Of a stretch of DNA of 41,638 bases, positions 30,832 to 39,372 are shown piece after piece (position 1 is the first letter of the stretch; every line of letters starts with the position of its first letter). The position numbers were made by a program, and so were the translations under genes. This DNA comes from Lachnoclostridium sp. Marseille-P6806 (GTDB lineage: Bacteria; Bacillota; Clostridia; Lachnospirales; Lachnospiraceae), in NCBI RefSeq assembly GCF_900625025.1, contig NZ_LR130587.1, positions 1-41,638 of the forward strand. Reading direction: 5' to 3'. Under the pieces are notes generated by a model. That model had not been told where the DNA came from. It ran no database searches and saw nothing but the letters and a program-made list of their open reading frames with translations.

Positions 30832-33306
30832 TCAAAAATTATTTTTCAGTATAGGTTGATAAACTCTTATCTTATGTTCAAACGAGTCTATTCCACCCTC
30901 CATATAGTTCACAATATCTCTTTTAATCGTATCTTCAGAAGGATACCCAGCTCTTTCTATCCAGCCATTCTCTCCATCAGAACACATAACACAAACCTGA
31001 TCTGCCATAGCATTTGTAACTATAGTGGCACTATGAGTAGCGATGATAATCTGCCTTTTATTTTTGATATCACGTAATTGCCTAACAAGATTCTTGTATA
31101 TGTATTGACTGTCAAGGTTATCTTCTGGCTGATCAATTAAAATAGGTCTATGATCATCTACAAAATCACCGTATCCAAAAATAAAGTCGAGCATAGCCAC
31201 TACTTTTTGTCCAAGAGAAAGATTTCTTACATCTTTATAATCTGCTCCTTGTTTAGTAGTGGTCTTACTATTTATATTGAACTCCAAAGATAGTTTTTCC
31301 GACTCTCCAACCATTCTTCTTAAATAGGTTATGGCTTGAAAATATCTGTTATTATCAATCAAAGCGTCAAATATCTCATCTATAGCATTTTTTTGTTCTT
31401 CTATACTGGGATCCGGTCTTGTTCTATTAAAGAAGTCAGCAATATCAAATTGATATCTATCCTCCTCTTTCAATGCCATTTTCAGCAAAGATACAATCCC
31501 GACATTCCTATATACATAGTGAAGATAATCAACAGCATTTTCCTCCGAGACATCAGTATCCTGAAATCCATCTCTCTTGTTTGCTCGTTTTCCACTAAAA
31601 AGCCAGTTCTCAAAGTCAGGTGCATCTACGGGCTCATTTTGCATGTAAATGATTCGAAGAGTCTTATCCATTTTTTTGTTAAATGGCCCAATAATTTCTT
31701 CTACTTCTTTTTTTCTTTTCTTCAACAATTCTTGCATATCATTTATGGCTTTTGCCAAGCCATTCTTCGATCTGCAATTGATAGTCTTCTCCGGCGATGA
31801 AAGAATTTTATTTTGGAACATAAGTTGCCTTATAAAATCGTCTATCTGATTACTGCTGGCTGTTTGCACCAACTCATTAACAGAATATCTCACATCATAG
31901 AGTTGACTTAGCGTTCCATACTTTTTTACTGATTTTATAACAATCTCACTCTGCCCTTTACTTTTTATCACCTCATATATGGTCAAATAGTTCTTAACCG
32001 CATAATTTCTTACCTTGTCCTCCGAAAAATAATACTTGTAACGATATCTGTCTGCTTCGTTTTCTCCAAAACACCTTAAAATATTATCATTTGTATCTGC
32101 TTTAATTGGAGTAGCCATCCGTATGAGGTATTCCTTATTCCCATCCGCAAACAGCACCCATATATCCCCATGTTTACAAATAAAGTCCAGAATCCTCTCA
32201 TCTGAAATCCTTAGTCCAACTGCATAATCCAGCACTTGCAATATTGTACTTTTACCTGTTCCTCGTCCGCCAATAAAACAGTTAAGAGAGTCAGAAAAGG
32301 CAAGGGAAAAATCGCCTCCATCTTTCCCCTTCAAAAATCCTCCGCTCTCTATAAGTACACTTTTTATATATTTGCGTTCCTTGATCTCGTTTGTTAATGA
32401 TACGGATATTTCAAAATCGTCAAAAGCTTCTTTTAATGTCTTAAAACTTCTCTTGCCGCTCTTTATCCAGAAATAGTTTTTATCTATCGTTTCTATTGAG
32501 TGTGAATCATTATCAATTACAAATCCTCTGGTTGTTATTTTCTGACTTTTCAGTATTTTAATTACCGATTCTATTTGAGACTGTTGATGAACCCCTATGT
32601 ATTCAAAACAGTCAGCGTTCTTAAGTTTCTTTTTATAAGCGCCACTCAAGTATTTCTCATCATTAAACAAATCAGAAGAATTGATATGCGCAATATAAGA
32701 GATTCCGTTAAGCTCTCTTTTGAAGAAATCTATTACTTCGAGACTCGTTTTATATGTTCCATCAACTTTACTGATTAAATACTCATCAAGCCAACTCTTA
32801 ACTTTTTCTGTATCTTTTTTATCAAATATACCAACAACATGAAGCCTGTCAGCACAGGATATTTCAATACCACATATAATCTCAGGATACTCATGTGAGC
32901 CCTTTAAATTATGGATATCCTTAATAGCAAGTTCTAGCTTGCTAATTCCATCAATGCTATTGTGATCAGTTACAACAACAATTTCATAGTCATTACATAC
33001 AAGCTCATTAGCCAGAAGAATATATGAAAGCCACTCTTCTTTTGTAGTATAAATACTTCGCTCATTAACAAGCGTTACGCTTGTTAAAAACTCCTTTTTC
33101 GGAACAACTTTCTTCTGCATACAATATTGCATTATCTGCGTTTCATCAGCTTTGACGTAATTATCATGTTTCCATGATGAAAGGAGCGTATAATCGTGCG
33201 AGGCTGGTGTATGAAGGTGAAATAAAGTCTTATGATAAAAGCCATATTTTTTATTTATGGCACTCATTCTCTCATATATTTTTTTAATCGCCTTCATATC
33301 TTCCAC
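30832..33306 (-). CDS. TrlF-family protein: PHP hydrolase fused to SMC-like ATPase
   Basis: An 824-residue two-domain protein. The N-terminal PHP (metal-dependent phosphoesterase) domain has H30-L-H32 ([11 protein letters not shown]), TDHNS near 113-117, ICGIEISC near 144-151 and AHI near 205-208. The C-terminal domain is an ABC/SMC-type ATPase: Walker [10 protein letters not shown] at 346-354, a helical insertion ([20 protein letters not shown]), signature NLSLGQKV, Walker [12 protein letters not shown] near 723-733 and ATHSAT near 756-761. NCBI names such proteins TrlF-family AAA-like ATPases; they occur in defence islands. An ATP-gated nuclease or phosphatase is likely. The start is the GTG at 33306 or the ATG at 33297. 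It lies between res and the HNH gene. Confidence 0.88.
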   Translation of the reverse strand: MEDMKAIKKIYERMSAINKKYGFYHKTLFHLHTPASHDYTLLSSWKHDNYVKADETQIMQYCMQKKVVPKKEFLTSVTLVNERSIYTTKEEWLSYILLANELVCNDYEIVVVTDHNSIDGISKLELAIKDIHNLKGSHEYPEIICGIEISCADRLHVVGIFDKKDTEKVKSWLDEYLISKVDGTYKTSLEVIDFFKRELNGISYIAHINSSDLFNDEKYLSGAYKKKLKNADCFEYIGVHQQSQIESVIKILKSQKITTRGFVIDNDSHSIETIDKNYFWIKSGKRSFKTLKEAFDDFEISVSLTNEIKERKYIKSVLIESGGFLKGKDGGDFSLAFSDSLNCFIGGRGTGKSTILQVLDYAVGLRISDERILDFICKHGDIWVLFADGNKEYLIRMATPIKADTNDNILRCFGENEADRYRYKYYFSEDKVRNYAVKNYLTIYEVIKSKGQSEIVIKSVKKYGTLSQLYDVRYSVNELVQTASSNQIDDFIRQLMFQNKILSSPEKTINCRSKNGLAKAINDMQELLKKRKKEVEEIIGPFNKKMDKTLRIIYMQNEPVDAPDFENWLFSGKRANKRDGFQDTDVSEENAVDYLHYVYRNVGIVSLLKMALKEEDRYQFDIADFFNRTRPDPSIEEQKNAIDEIFDALIDNNRYFQAITYLRRMVGESEKLSLEFNINSKTTTKQGADYKDVRNLSLGQKVVAMLDFIFGYGDFVDDHRPILIDQPEDNLDSQYIYKNLVRQLRDIKNKRQIIIATHSATIVTNAMADQVCVMCSDGENGWIERAGYPSEDTIKRDIVNYMEGGIDSFEHKIRVYQPILKNNF

Positions 33307-33321
33307 GCTTATGTCCCTCGC

Positions 33322-35979
33322 TTACAATTGCTTAACTATCTCCATAAACTTGTCATAAGAGTATGCCCCCGCATATCCTGGATCCTTACTTTGAAATACC
33401 ATATAATATTTATAAAGCCTTCCCGCCTGACTGGCCCATTCGGAGCCTGTAGCTGCCTTTGCCTTAGACTCCGGATTATCCAAATGATCTCCTTTTGTTT
33501 CAATCATAAGAATTTTTCCATCTGTCAGCATGACCATAAGATCTGGATAAGCGGTTACAGCACCATTAATTGCAAATCCCTTTCGAGATATATTCCTGTG
33601 CCACCACTTCACATTATCAAGACTGGCAAGCTCATACACAACCTTCTTCTCGTAATCATTCAGATCACCATCCTCCTCCTCATACAATGATTTTGGAATA
33701 GAAGAAATTGAGGTTGTTGGAGATATACTCTCCTTCATCTGATACATGGGCTGACACTGTACGATATCTGTCTCCACCCATTTGCGGAACATCTTTGCCT
33801 CATGCTCTGCCAACAAATCATCTACCTTCTTTTTGATTTTCTCTGCATAAAGCTCCGTATTCTGCTCCAAATCCGTGAGCTGTGCCTCTGACATCTGCTC
33901 CATGATTTTCCCTACATAATCCCGAATTTCTCTATCATCAACAGCGTTGTTTTTTGAAAGGCGCGTGCATATACGGTCTTTGCAGAGATTTCTCTTTGTT
34001 GCCGTAGGTCTTGAATCGAACCATTCTTTAATAGCCTCACTCTCGAAACCTTTAAATTTCCAAGCCTTTGGAGCTTCATGTGCATCATCAACATCAACCT
34101 TCGCTATCTCTGCCTCGATTGAATCAAAATCTATCTCCGTATCTTTATCACGAAGGGTAAAGCCTTTTCGTAGATTTTCTCTATCAAGCAGTTCATATTC
34201 ATGCTCTGAGAAAAGACTCGCATCTCCTTCAACAACAAATTGCGGGAGCCTTAATTCTTTGAGATCGTCCTCAAATTCTTTCCTTACATGATACATTTTC
34301 ATTTTGCTCACCACTTCATCAGGAATATCATCATACTGCTCGTTTTCTTCACTTGTGATATTCTCCCAATAAACCGTATTTTCAGTCAAAGCCGTCTCAA
34401 TCATGGTATCAACGATTTCGTTTGCTTGGTTTGTAGTCCCCTCCGTTTCATACTCATCATTTAAGACCGTTTCTAACTGTTTTTTTAACTCATCAGTATT
34501 TACATCTACTGGCTCAGTATCAGATAGATCTGTTTCCAGAGACGGCTGAAGATTCGGTAACTCCATCTGCTCAGGTTCTATCTCATCTGTTTCTTTCACT
34601 GCAGGATTGTCCAAATCTTTGACCATATAATCACGCTTGCTGAATCCGGCATTATTCAAACCTTTTACTACTTTATCAAGTGTGCCGTAAAAGTCCGCAG
34701 ATGATGTGATTGCATAAGAAAGGTTTAGTTCCTGTTCCTTACTCATCTTGGTATAGGGTAATCGAAGCACTCGTCCCAATATCTGTTCAACATCAACCGT
34801 TGAATTACGATTCGCCACTGTCGCTAGAATATATGCGAAAGGACAGTCCCAACCTTCCTTCAGTGCATTTACCGTAATGATGTATCGGATTTTGCAGTCC
34901 CTTGAAAGCAAGTTCTCCGTCTTAATATCATCCCTATCTCCGGTTTTAATTGCTATCTCTTCCTCAGGAACACCTATTTCTATGAGAGTCGTCTTGATCT
35001 TTTCATAAGTTGCACTGTCTTCCGATGTGCGTGGTTGAGCCTGCAACAACACAATGGGTCTAATATACTTACCCGTTTCCTGTTCGTTTTTCCTTGCCTT
35101 AATCTCTAGGCGTTTCCTTAATGTTATTGCACTGAGATAAACATCCTCCTGGCTCTTCATGTTGTAAACGATAACAGGTAGCTTCACCATTTCCTCTTTT
35201 TTAAGCTGTCTTGCATCAACATAGGAAATAATATTGCTTCCCTCTTTCGGTGTAGCTGTAAGATCGAGAACAAAGCAGGGATTAAAATTCTCAAGCATTT
35301 CTATACTGAGCTTTGAAGTAGCATGATGGCTTTCGTCCACAATAGCAACCGGATTCAACTGCCGTATTACTTGGATAAGTGCTGTATCATCCACATCTTC
35401 AAGCAGCATGCCTGTATCACCCTTAAAGCCATTGAATGCCGTAAGATTGCCGTTCTGCTGATATGCCTTCCTCCCATCTTTTTTGTTTGTTCTAAACGAA
35501 TCATATGTTAAAACAAAGATAGAGAGATTCTCATCAACCGATACTGGATTAAAATTCTGACCATTTAATAGCTGCTCTTTTGTATATACTTCTACTTTGC
35601 CACCAAAGTCCACATCTATCTTCTGTCTATACGGATGTTCCACATTTGTAAGGTTGGTTATCGTCTGTTGCATAATTGCATCAGACGGTACTAACCACAC
35701 TACTGCCTTCGGATGTATATGTGGCATAGCTTCAAATATCGGCTTTATGGCATTGGCTGCAAGAAATGTTTTTCCTCCACCGGTAGGCACCTTAAGACAG
35801 ACATGAGGAACTCCTTGTAATGATGCATTATAAAAAGGCATTCCCAATGGGCCTAAGCATACCCCTTTTTCTTCCCAAAGCTGACTATATGCCCTACTGA
35901 TACTCTGCTTTTCAGTCAAAAGATTTAAAAACCGAGTAAGGTCTTTTATAACAGCTTTCTGATAGTTTTTTAACTCCAT
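33322..35979 (-). CDS. res: Type III restriction enzyme Res subunit
   Basis: An 885-residue Res subunit. The SF2 motor shows PTGGGKT at 65-71, DESHH at 215-219, DLTATP near 238-243 and QILGRVLRLPY near 401. An acidic insertion (SLETDLSDTEPVDVNTDE) follows. The C-terminal nuclease has D813 (AYPDLMVML) and E827-x-K829 (MIETKGD), the PD-(D/E)xK triad. Type III enzymes need two head-to-head unmodified sites and ATP. The start is the ATG at 35979 with GAGG upstream, five bases after the mod stop. Length is slightly under the usual 900-980 residues but all motifs are present. Confidence 0.94.
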   Translation of the reverse strand: MELKNYQKAVIKDLTRFLNLLTEKQSISRAYSQLWEEKGVCLGPLGMPFYNASLQGVPHVCLKVPTGGGKTFLAANAIKPIFEAMPHIHPKAVVWLVPSDAIMQQTITNLTNVEHPYRQKIDVDFGGKVEVYTKEQLLNGQNFNPVSVDENLSIFVLTYDSFRTNKKDGRKAYQQNGNLTAFNGFKGDTGMLLEDVDDTALIQVIRQLNPVAIVDESHHATSKLSIEMLENFNPCFVLDLTATPKEGSNIISYVDARQLKKEEMVKLPVIVYNMKSQEDVYLSAITLRKRLEIKARKNEQETGKYIRPIVLLQAQPRTSEDSATYEKIKTTLIEIGVPEEEIAIKTGDRDDIKTENLLSRDCKIRYIITVNALKEGWDCPFAYILATVANRNSTVDVEQILGRVLRLPYTKMSKEQELNLSYAITSSADFYGTLDKVVKGLNNAGFSKRDYMVKDLDNPAVKETDEIEPEQMELPNLQPSLETDLSDTEPVDVNTDELKKQLETVLNDEYETEGTTNQANEIVDTMIETALTENTVYWENITSEENEQYDDIPDEVVSKMKMYHVRKEFEDDLKELRLPQFVVEGDASLFSEHEYELLDRENLRKGFTLRDKDTEIDFDSIEAEIAKVDVDDAHEAPKAWKFKGFESEAIKEWFDSRPTATKRNLCKDRICTRLSKNNAVDDREIRDYVGKIMEQMSEAQLTDLEQNTELYAEKIKKKVDDLLAEHEAKMFRKWVETDIVQCQPMYQMKESISPTTSISSIPKSLYEEEDGDLNDYEKKVVYELASLDNVKWWHRNISRKGFAINGAVTAYPDLMVMLTDGKILMIETKGDHLDNPESKAKAATGSEWASQAGRLYKYYMVFQSKDPGYAGAYSYDKFMEIVKQL

Positions 35980-35983
35980 GCTT

Positions 35984-37561
35984 CTACAACCTCGCTATAT
36001 CTCTTGGAATCTTCTTAAATGTAATGTTAAATCTATTCATCTTTGTATCTGATAAATTGCAGGTATCCGAATAAATAACATACGCATCTGCCTTGGTTTT
36101 TATAGATTTTAAAAATTCATTATCTAAAACAGTTTGCCTATCTTTTTCATAATTGAAGTAATATGCAGTGTCGTTATGAATCCCTAAATAATAGGGATTA
36201 TCATTGGCATTACTCCGTTCATATGACTTTTTTGTTTCCATATACCAGATGTATTCTCTAATAACTTCATTATCAACATCTGGGTTTATGTTTTCATTAT
36301 CAATAAGTAACTGCTCTCCAAGCTCATAAAAGCTAAAGCCACCACCAATACCATCTTTTTTATTGTTTCCTTCTCCATATCCTTGAATAACGCGTTTCAC
36401 CCTCTCAGCTGTTATCTCATCTGCGTATTCATCCATTTCAATAATGATAAATTTACGTTCTCCTCCGTCCTTTCTGTTTATATTAAGTACGGCATGGGCA
36501 GTAGTACCTGATCCAGCAAATGAATCCAAAATAATTGAATCCTTATCCGTTGCTATTTGTAAAATACGTTCAATCAATCTTAAAGGTTTTGGTGTATCAA
36601 AAATACTTTCACGATCCGGGAAAATACTCATGATTTCCTTTTTTGCCTCATCTGTATGTCCAACCTCATCACTTGGCCACCATGACCACGGAACGGCTCC
36701 CTCTACTTCTGAAAGATAACGTATTGTTTGCGGTTGACCATCTCCATTCTTGCCAAAATATATTCTTCCTGCCGCCAACAGTTTTTTATACTCTGACTCT
36801 ACTGTGCTCCAGCATCTGCCCTTCGGAGGATACACAACTTTTCCGCTTGGTGTTTCGATACCATACATTTGATTGGGTCGATATCCCTGAGCTGTCATTG
36901 GCACACCACGCCATCTTCCCTTTGGATCATTATTGGGATTCTTATATATTTTTTCCTGCTTCTCATCAAATCCTACTTTATGATGTATTTCCTTAAATTT
37001 CTCAACATTAGATGCATAAACAAGGATATACTCATGTGCATCACCAAATGCACCTCTATTTTCACGAGAATATCTTTTTTGCCATGCAATAGTAGCTATA
37101 TGCTTACTCTTTCCAAATATCTCGTTACAAACCATCTTCAAAGTTTCTATTTCATTTTCATCAATAGAAATAAAAATCACACCCTCATCTCGATGCATTA
37201 ATTTCTGAAGTAGCCGTAATCGGGGATAAATCATACATAGCCACTTATCATGCCTCGAAAGATCATCTCCTTCTTTGCCAACAACCTCTCCCAACCATTT
37301 TTTTATCTTTGGATCATTTACATTATCGTTATATATCCATCCTTCATTGCCGGTATTATAAGGAGGATCAATATAAATACATCGTATTTTTCCCTCGTAC
37401 TTAGGCAAAAGGGACTTTAACGCTTCAAGGTTATCCCCATGAATAACCATATTCCCAGCATCATCGTCCCCATAGCTATACTTCTTATTTAAGACACGAT
37501 AAGGCACTTCATTATGATGATTAAGCACCTTATCCTTTCCAATCCAATTCAATGACGGCAT
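35984..37561 (-). CDS. mod: Type III N6-adenine methyltransferase Mod subunit
   Basis: A 525-residue beta-class methyltransferase that also gives the type III enzyme its DNA specificity. Motif IV is DPPYNTG at 65-71 and motif I near residue 340-350 is DSFAGSGTTAHAVL. The region between them, including ENRGAFGDAHEYILVY and the variable central part, contains the target recognition domain. The C-terminal part (ITAERVKRVIQGYG) binds Res. AAGGAGG lies eight bases before the ATG. It is the second gene of the operon after the HTH regulator. Confidence 0.94.
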   Translation of the reverse strand: MPSLNWIGKDKVLNHHNEVPYRVLNKKYSYGDDDAGNMVIHGDNLEALKSLLPKYEGKIRCIYIDPPYNTGNEGWIYNDNVNDPKIKKWLGEVVGKEGDDLSRHDKWLCMIYPRLRLLQKLMHRDEGVIFISIDENEIETLKMVCNEIFGKSKHIATIAWQKRYSRENRGAFGDAHEYILVYASNVEKFKEIHHKVGFDEKQEKIYKNPNNDPKGRWRGVPMTAQGYRPNQMYGIETPSGKVVYPPKGRCWSTVESEYKKLLAAGRIYFGKNGDGQPQTIRYLSEVEGAVPWSWWPSDEVGHTDEAKKEIMSIFPDRESIFDTPKPLRLIERILQIATDKDSIILDSFAGSGTTAHAVLNINRKDGGERKFIIIEMDEYADEITAERVKRVIQGYGEGNNKKDGIGGGFSFYELGEQLLIDNENINPDVDNEVIREYIWYMETKKSYERSNANDNPYYLGIHNDTAYYFNYEKDRQTVLDNEFLKSIKTKADAYVIYSDTCNLSDTKMNRFNITFKKIPRDIARL

Positions 37562-37584
37562 ACGCCCGCCTCCTTATCAATGCT

Positions 37585-37794
37585 TTATTTATCTTCGTCT
37601 ATATACTCAACAATATCCCCAAAATCAGTTCCCAGCACATGACATATCTTACACAATATAGTCATAGATACTTCTTCATCCCTATTCAGTTTTGTAAGCG
37701 TATTCGGCGCAATGTCTGCCTTTTTTCTAAGCTCAACCTTACTCATTTTTTTGTCAATCAATAATTTCCATAACCTGTCGTAAGATACTGCCAT
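37585..37794 (-). CDS. Cro/C1-type HTH regulator of the type III RM operon
   Basis: A 69-residue DNA-binding protein: SYDRLWKLLIDKKMSKVELR, KKADIAPNTLTKLNRDEEVS and MTILCKICHVLGTDFGDIVE form the five helices of the Xre/Cro fold. The start is the ATG at 37794 with GGAGG seven bases upstream, not the longer frame. It heads the mod-res operon and is preceded by a consensus promoter, which fits a controller protein that times methylation and restriction after entry into a new host. Confidence 0.85.
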   Translation of the reverse strand: MAVSYDRLWKLLIDKKMSKVELRKKADIAPNTLTKLNRDEEVSMTILCKICHVLGTDFGDIVEYIDEDK

Positions 37795-37840
37795 CAAATT
37801 GCCTCCATTACCTTTAAACATGCACAATAGTACAGATTTT

Positions 37841-37869
37841 ATTATAACAAAGCAATTTCAAGATTTCAA
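37841..37869 (-). promoter_or_regulatory. Promoter of the type III RM/TrlF/HNH operon
   Basis: On the minus strand TTGAAA (37869-37864) and TATAAT (37846-37841) are separated by 17 bases. TTTCAAGA is present twice in the spacer/-35 area (37856-37863 and 37864-37871), and its reverse-like copy TTCTTGATTTC lies at about 37884-37894. These overlapping repeats are candidate operators for the HTH protein. Confidence 0.85.
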
Positions 37870-37905
37870 GATTAATTCGCAAGTTCTTGATTTCAAATAT
37901 ATGCG

Positions 37906-37937
37906 AAAAAAGGGTGTGAAGCCATAGCTCCACACCC
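37906..37937 (-). terminator. Intrinsic terminator after the polyvalent protein gene
   Basis: On the minus strand GGGTGTGGAGC and GCTTCACACCC form a strong stem around TATG, followed by TTTTTT. It lies just after the stop at 37945 and insulates the conjugation genes from the defence operon. Confidence 0.9.
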
Positions 37938-37944
37938 CTATAAA

Positions 37945-39321
37945 TTATATATCTCTCTGTGAAGCTACTGCTTCCTGCGCCTCTCGCTGTTTACTTCTTT
38001 GGGGGACTGCACTATTCGCAGCTACTATAGCTTTCTTGGCCGCAAGTCTCGCCCGAAGTGATGGGCGTTCCCCTCTTGCCCTGCGCTTTCGCTCTTCTTC
38101 CTCGATGCGCTGCAGTTCTTCCAAGCGTTCCTGCTCCGCCTGCCGGGCTTCCCTTTTCTCTTCTGATTTTGGAACCGTATTGCTGAGTACATTGTCGATC
38201 TGGTTAAGATTGACCTCTTCAAGCTCCTCCACCTTGGCAAGTGGCTTGTACTCAGCCAACTTCACAAGAAGCTCCGCCGCCTTACGGACATCTTCGATAT
38301 TATCACTCTCTTCTATCACAGTTCCCAGGTACTTTTTATAATCCGCAGAATTGCCGTTTCTTATATCATCGGCTATGTTCTGCACCTGCAGTTCCCAGTT
38401 ATCGACCGTATCCTTGTACTCATAGGGATCAAAGTCACTGGAAAAGCGGTCTATCTCTGCGGCCAGCTTCGCAGCTTCATCAATATATACCGGCTTTACG
38501 GCATCCATATCCGGTTGCGCTCTATCCTGCACAGTTAATCCCGGCAGTTCTCCAACCACCTTTGCATCCGGGAAAGCATCTATGATCTGCCCGACCTTTG
38601 ACAGCCCCTCCTGATCATTCCATATCTGAGGAACATACCGCAGATTATCAAGGTCTATGCTGTTTCCATAAAGTACATCCATCTGCACATCATCTATCTC
38701 CAGTGTCCCGGTTTCATGTATGTTGATACCGACAGCAGGAATCATATTACTATGGTTTTCACGGATGCTTTCAAACAGTGATTTTGCCTCTTCTATCGTG
38801 GCAATCCCCTCATGATAGGCTCCCATGCTGTGAAATTCTCCGCACTCCGCAACGGTATAGGTTATCTCCGTGTTATGCTGCTGTGCTTCCTGCATCATCA
38901 GAGCCTGCTTTTCTGTAAGGTACGCTTCCACGCCTGTCAGATACTCGGAAAGACTCCCGTGCTGTTCCTGTGATATCGTGTTTATATCGAGCTTTACGCC
39001 ACCCATTATGATATCGCTCTGATGAAGAGTATTAAAAAGATCGTCCTCTCTCACCGAGCCGCTGTAATACAGCACCACATCAAGGTCAGCTCCTTTCTCC
39101 TCCATACCTCTGCAACGACTGCCGGATACAACGACATCCTCAATTGTTACATCCATCCCATAATCATTCACTATGCCCTGTACTATTGTTTTAACATTAG
39201 CCTCTATCGTTTCAGGATCCAAGCCGTCAAGCTCATGGAACTTCTCTTTGGTCTTATCCTTGAATGCGCTTATGACAGCGGCATCATTAAGGCTTTCGTC
39301 TTTTGTTTCATCTTTTGCCAT
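37945..39321 (-). CDS. Polyvalent protein with nucleotidyltransferase-like and LPD domains
   Basis: A 458-residue acidic protein. Residues 60-110 (VVVSGSRCRGMEEKGADLDV, then VLYYSGSVREDDLF) look like a nucleotidyltransferase fold with the G-S and D-x-D residues of that superfamily. Residues 155-260 (ECGEFHSMGAYHEGIATIEE, VGINIHETG, LRYVPQIWNDQEG, IIDAFPDAK) match the small LPD/YodL-type modules of large polyvalent proteins transferred with conjugative elements. The end is a charged coiled coil with a tail RPSLRARLAAKKAIVAA, repeated in the helicase gene upstream. GGAGCGG precedes the ATG. Such proteins are thought to protect incoming DNA; the exact activity is unknown. Confidence 0.7.
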   Translation of the reverse strand: MAKDETKDESLNDAAVISAFKDKTKEKFHELDGLDPETIEANVKTIVQGIVNDYGMDVTIEDVVVSGSRCRGMEEKGADLDVVLYYSGSVREDDLFNTLHQSDIIMGGVKLDINTISQEQHGSLSEYLTGVEAYLTEKQALMMQEAQQHNTEITYTVAECGEFHSMGAYHEGIATIEEAKSLFESIRENHSNMIPAVGINIHETGTLEIDDVQMDVLYGNSIDLDNLRYVPQIWNDQEGLSKVGQIIDAFPDAKVVGELPGLTVQDRAQPDMDAVKPVYIDEAAKLAAEIDRFSSDFDPYEYKDTVDNWELQVQNIADDIRNGNSADYKKYLGTVIEESDNIEDVRKAAELLVKLAEYKPLAKVEELEEVNLNQIDNVLSNTVPKSEEKREARQAEQERLEELQRIEEEERKRRARGERPSLRARLAAKKAIVAANSAVPQRSKQREAQEAVASQRDI

Positions 39322-39335
39322 TTCCGCTCCTTTCC

Positions 39336-39368
39336 AAAAGGCTCCGGAGATACTCCCCGAAGCCTTTT
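39336..39368 (-). terminator. Hairpin between helicase and polyvalent protein genes
   Basis: AAAAGGCT and AGCCTTTT pair, with GGAG-TAT-CTCC inside, giving a strong stem right before the ribosome site of the next gene. It may be a partial terminator or a processing site setting the ratio of the two proteins. Confidence 0.55.
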
Positions 39369-39372
39369 AATC

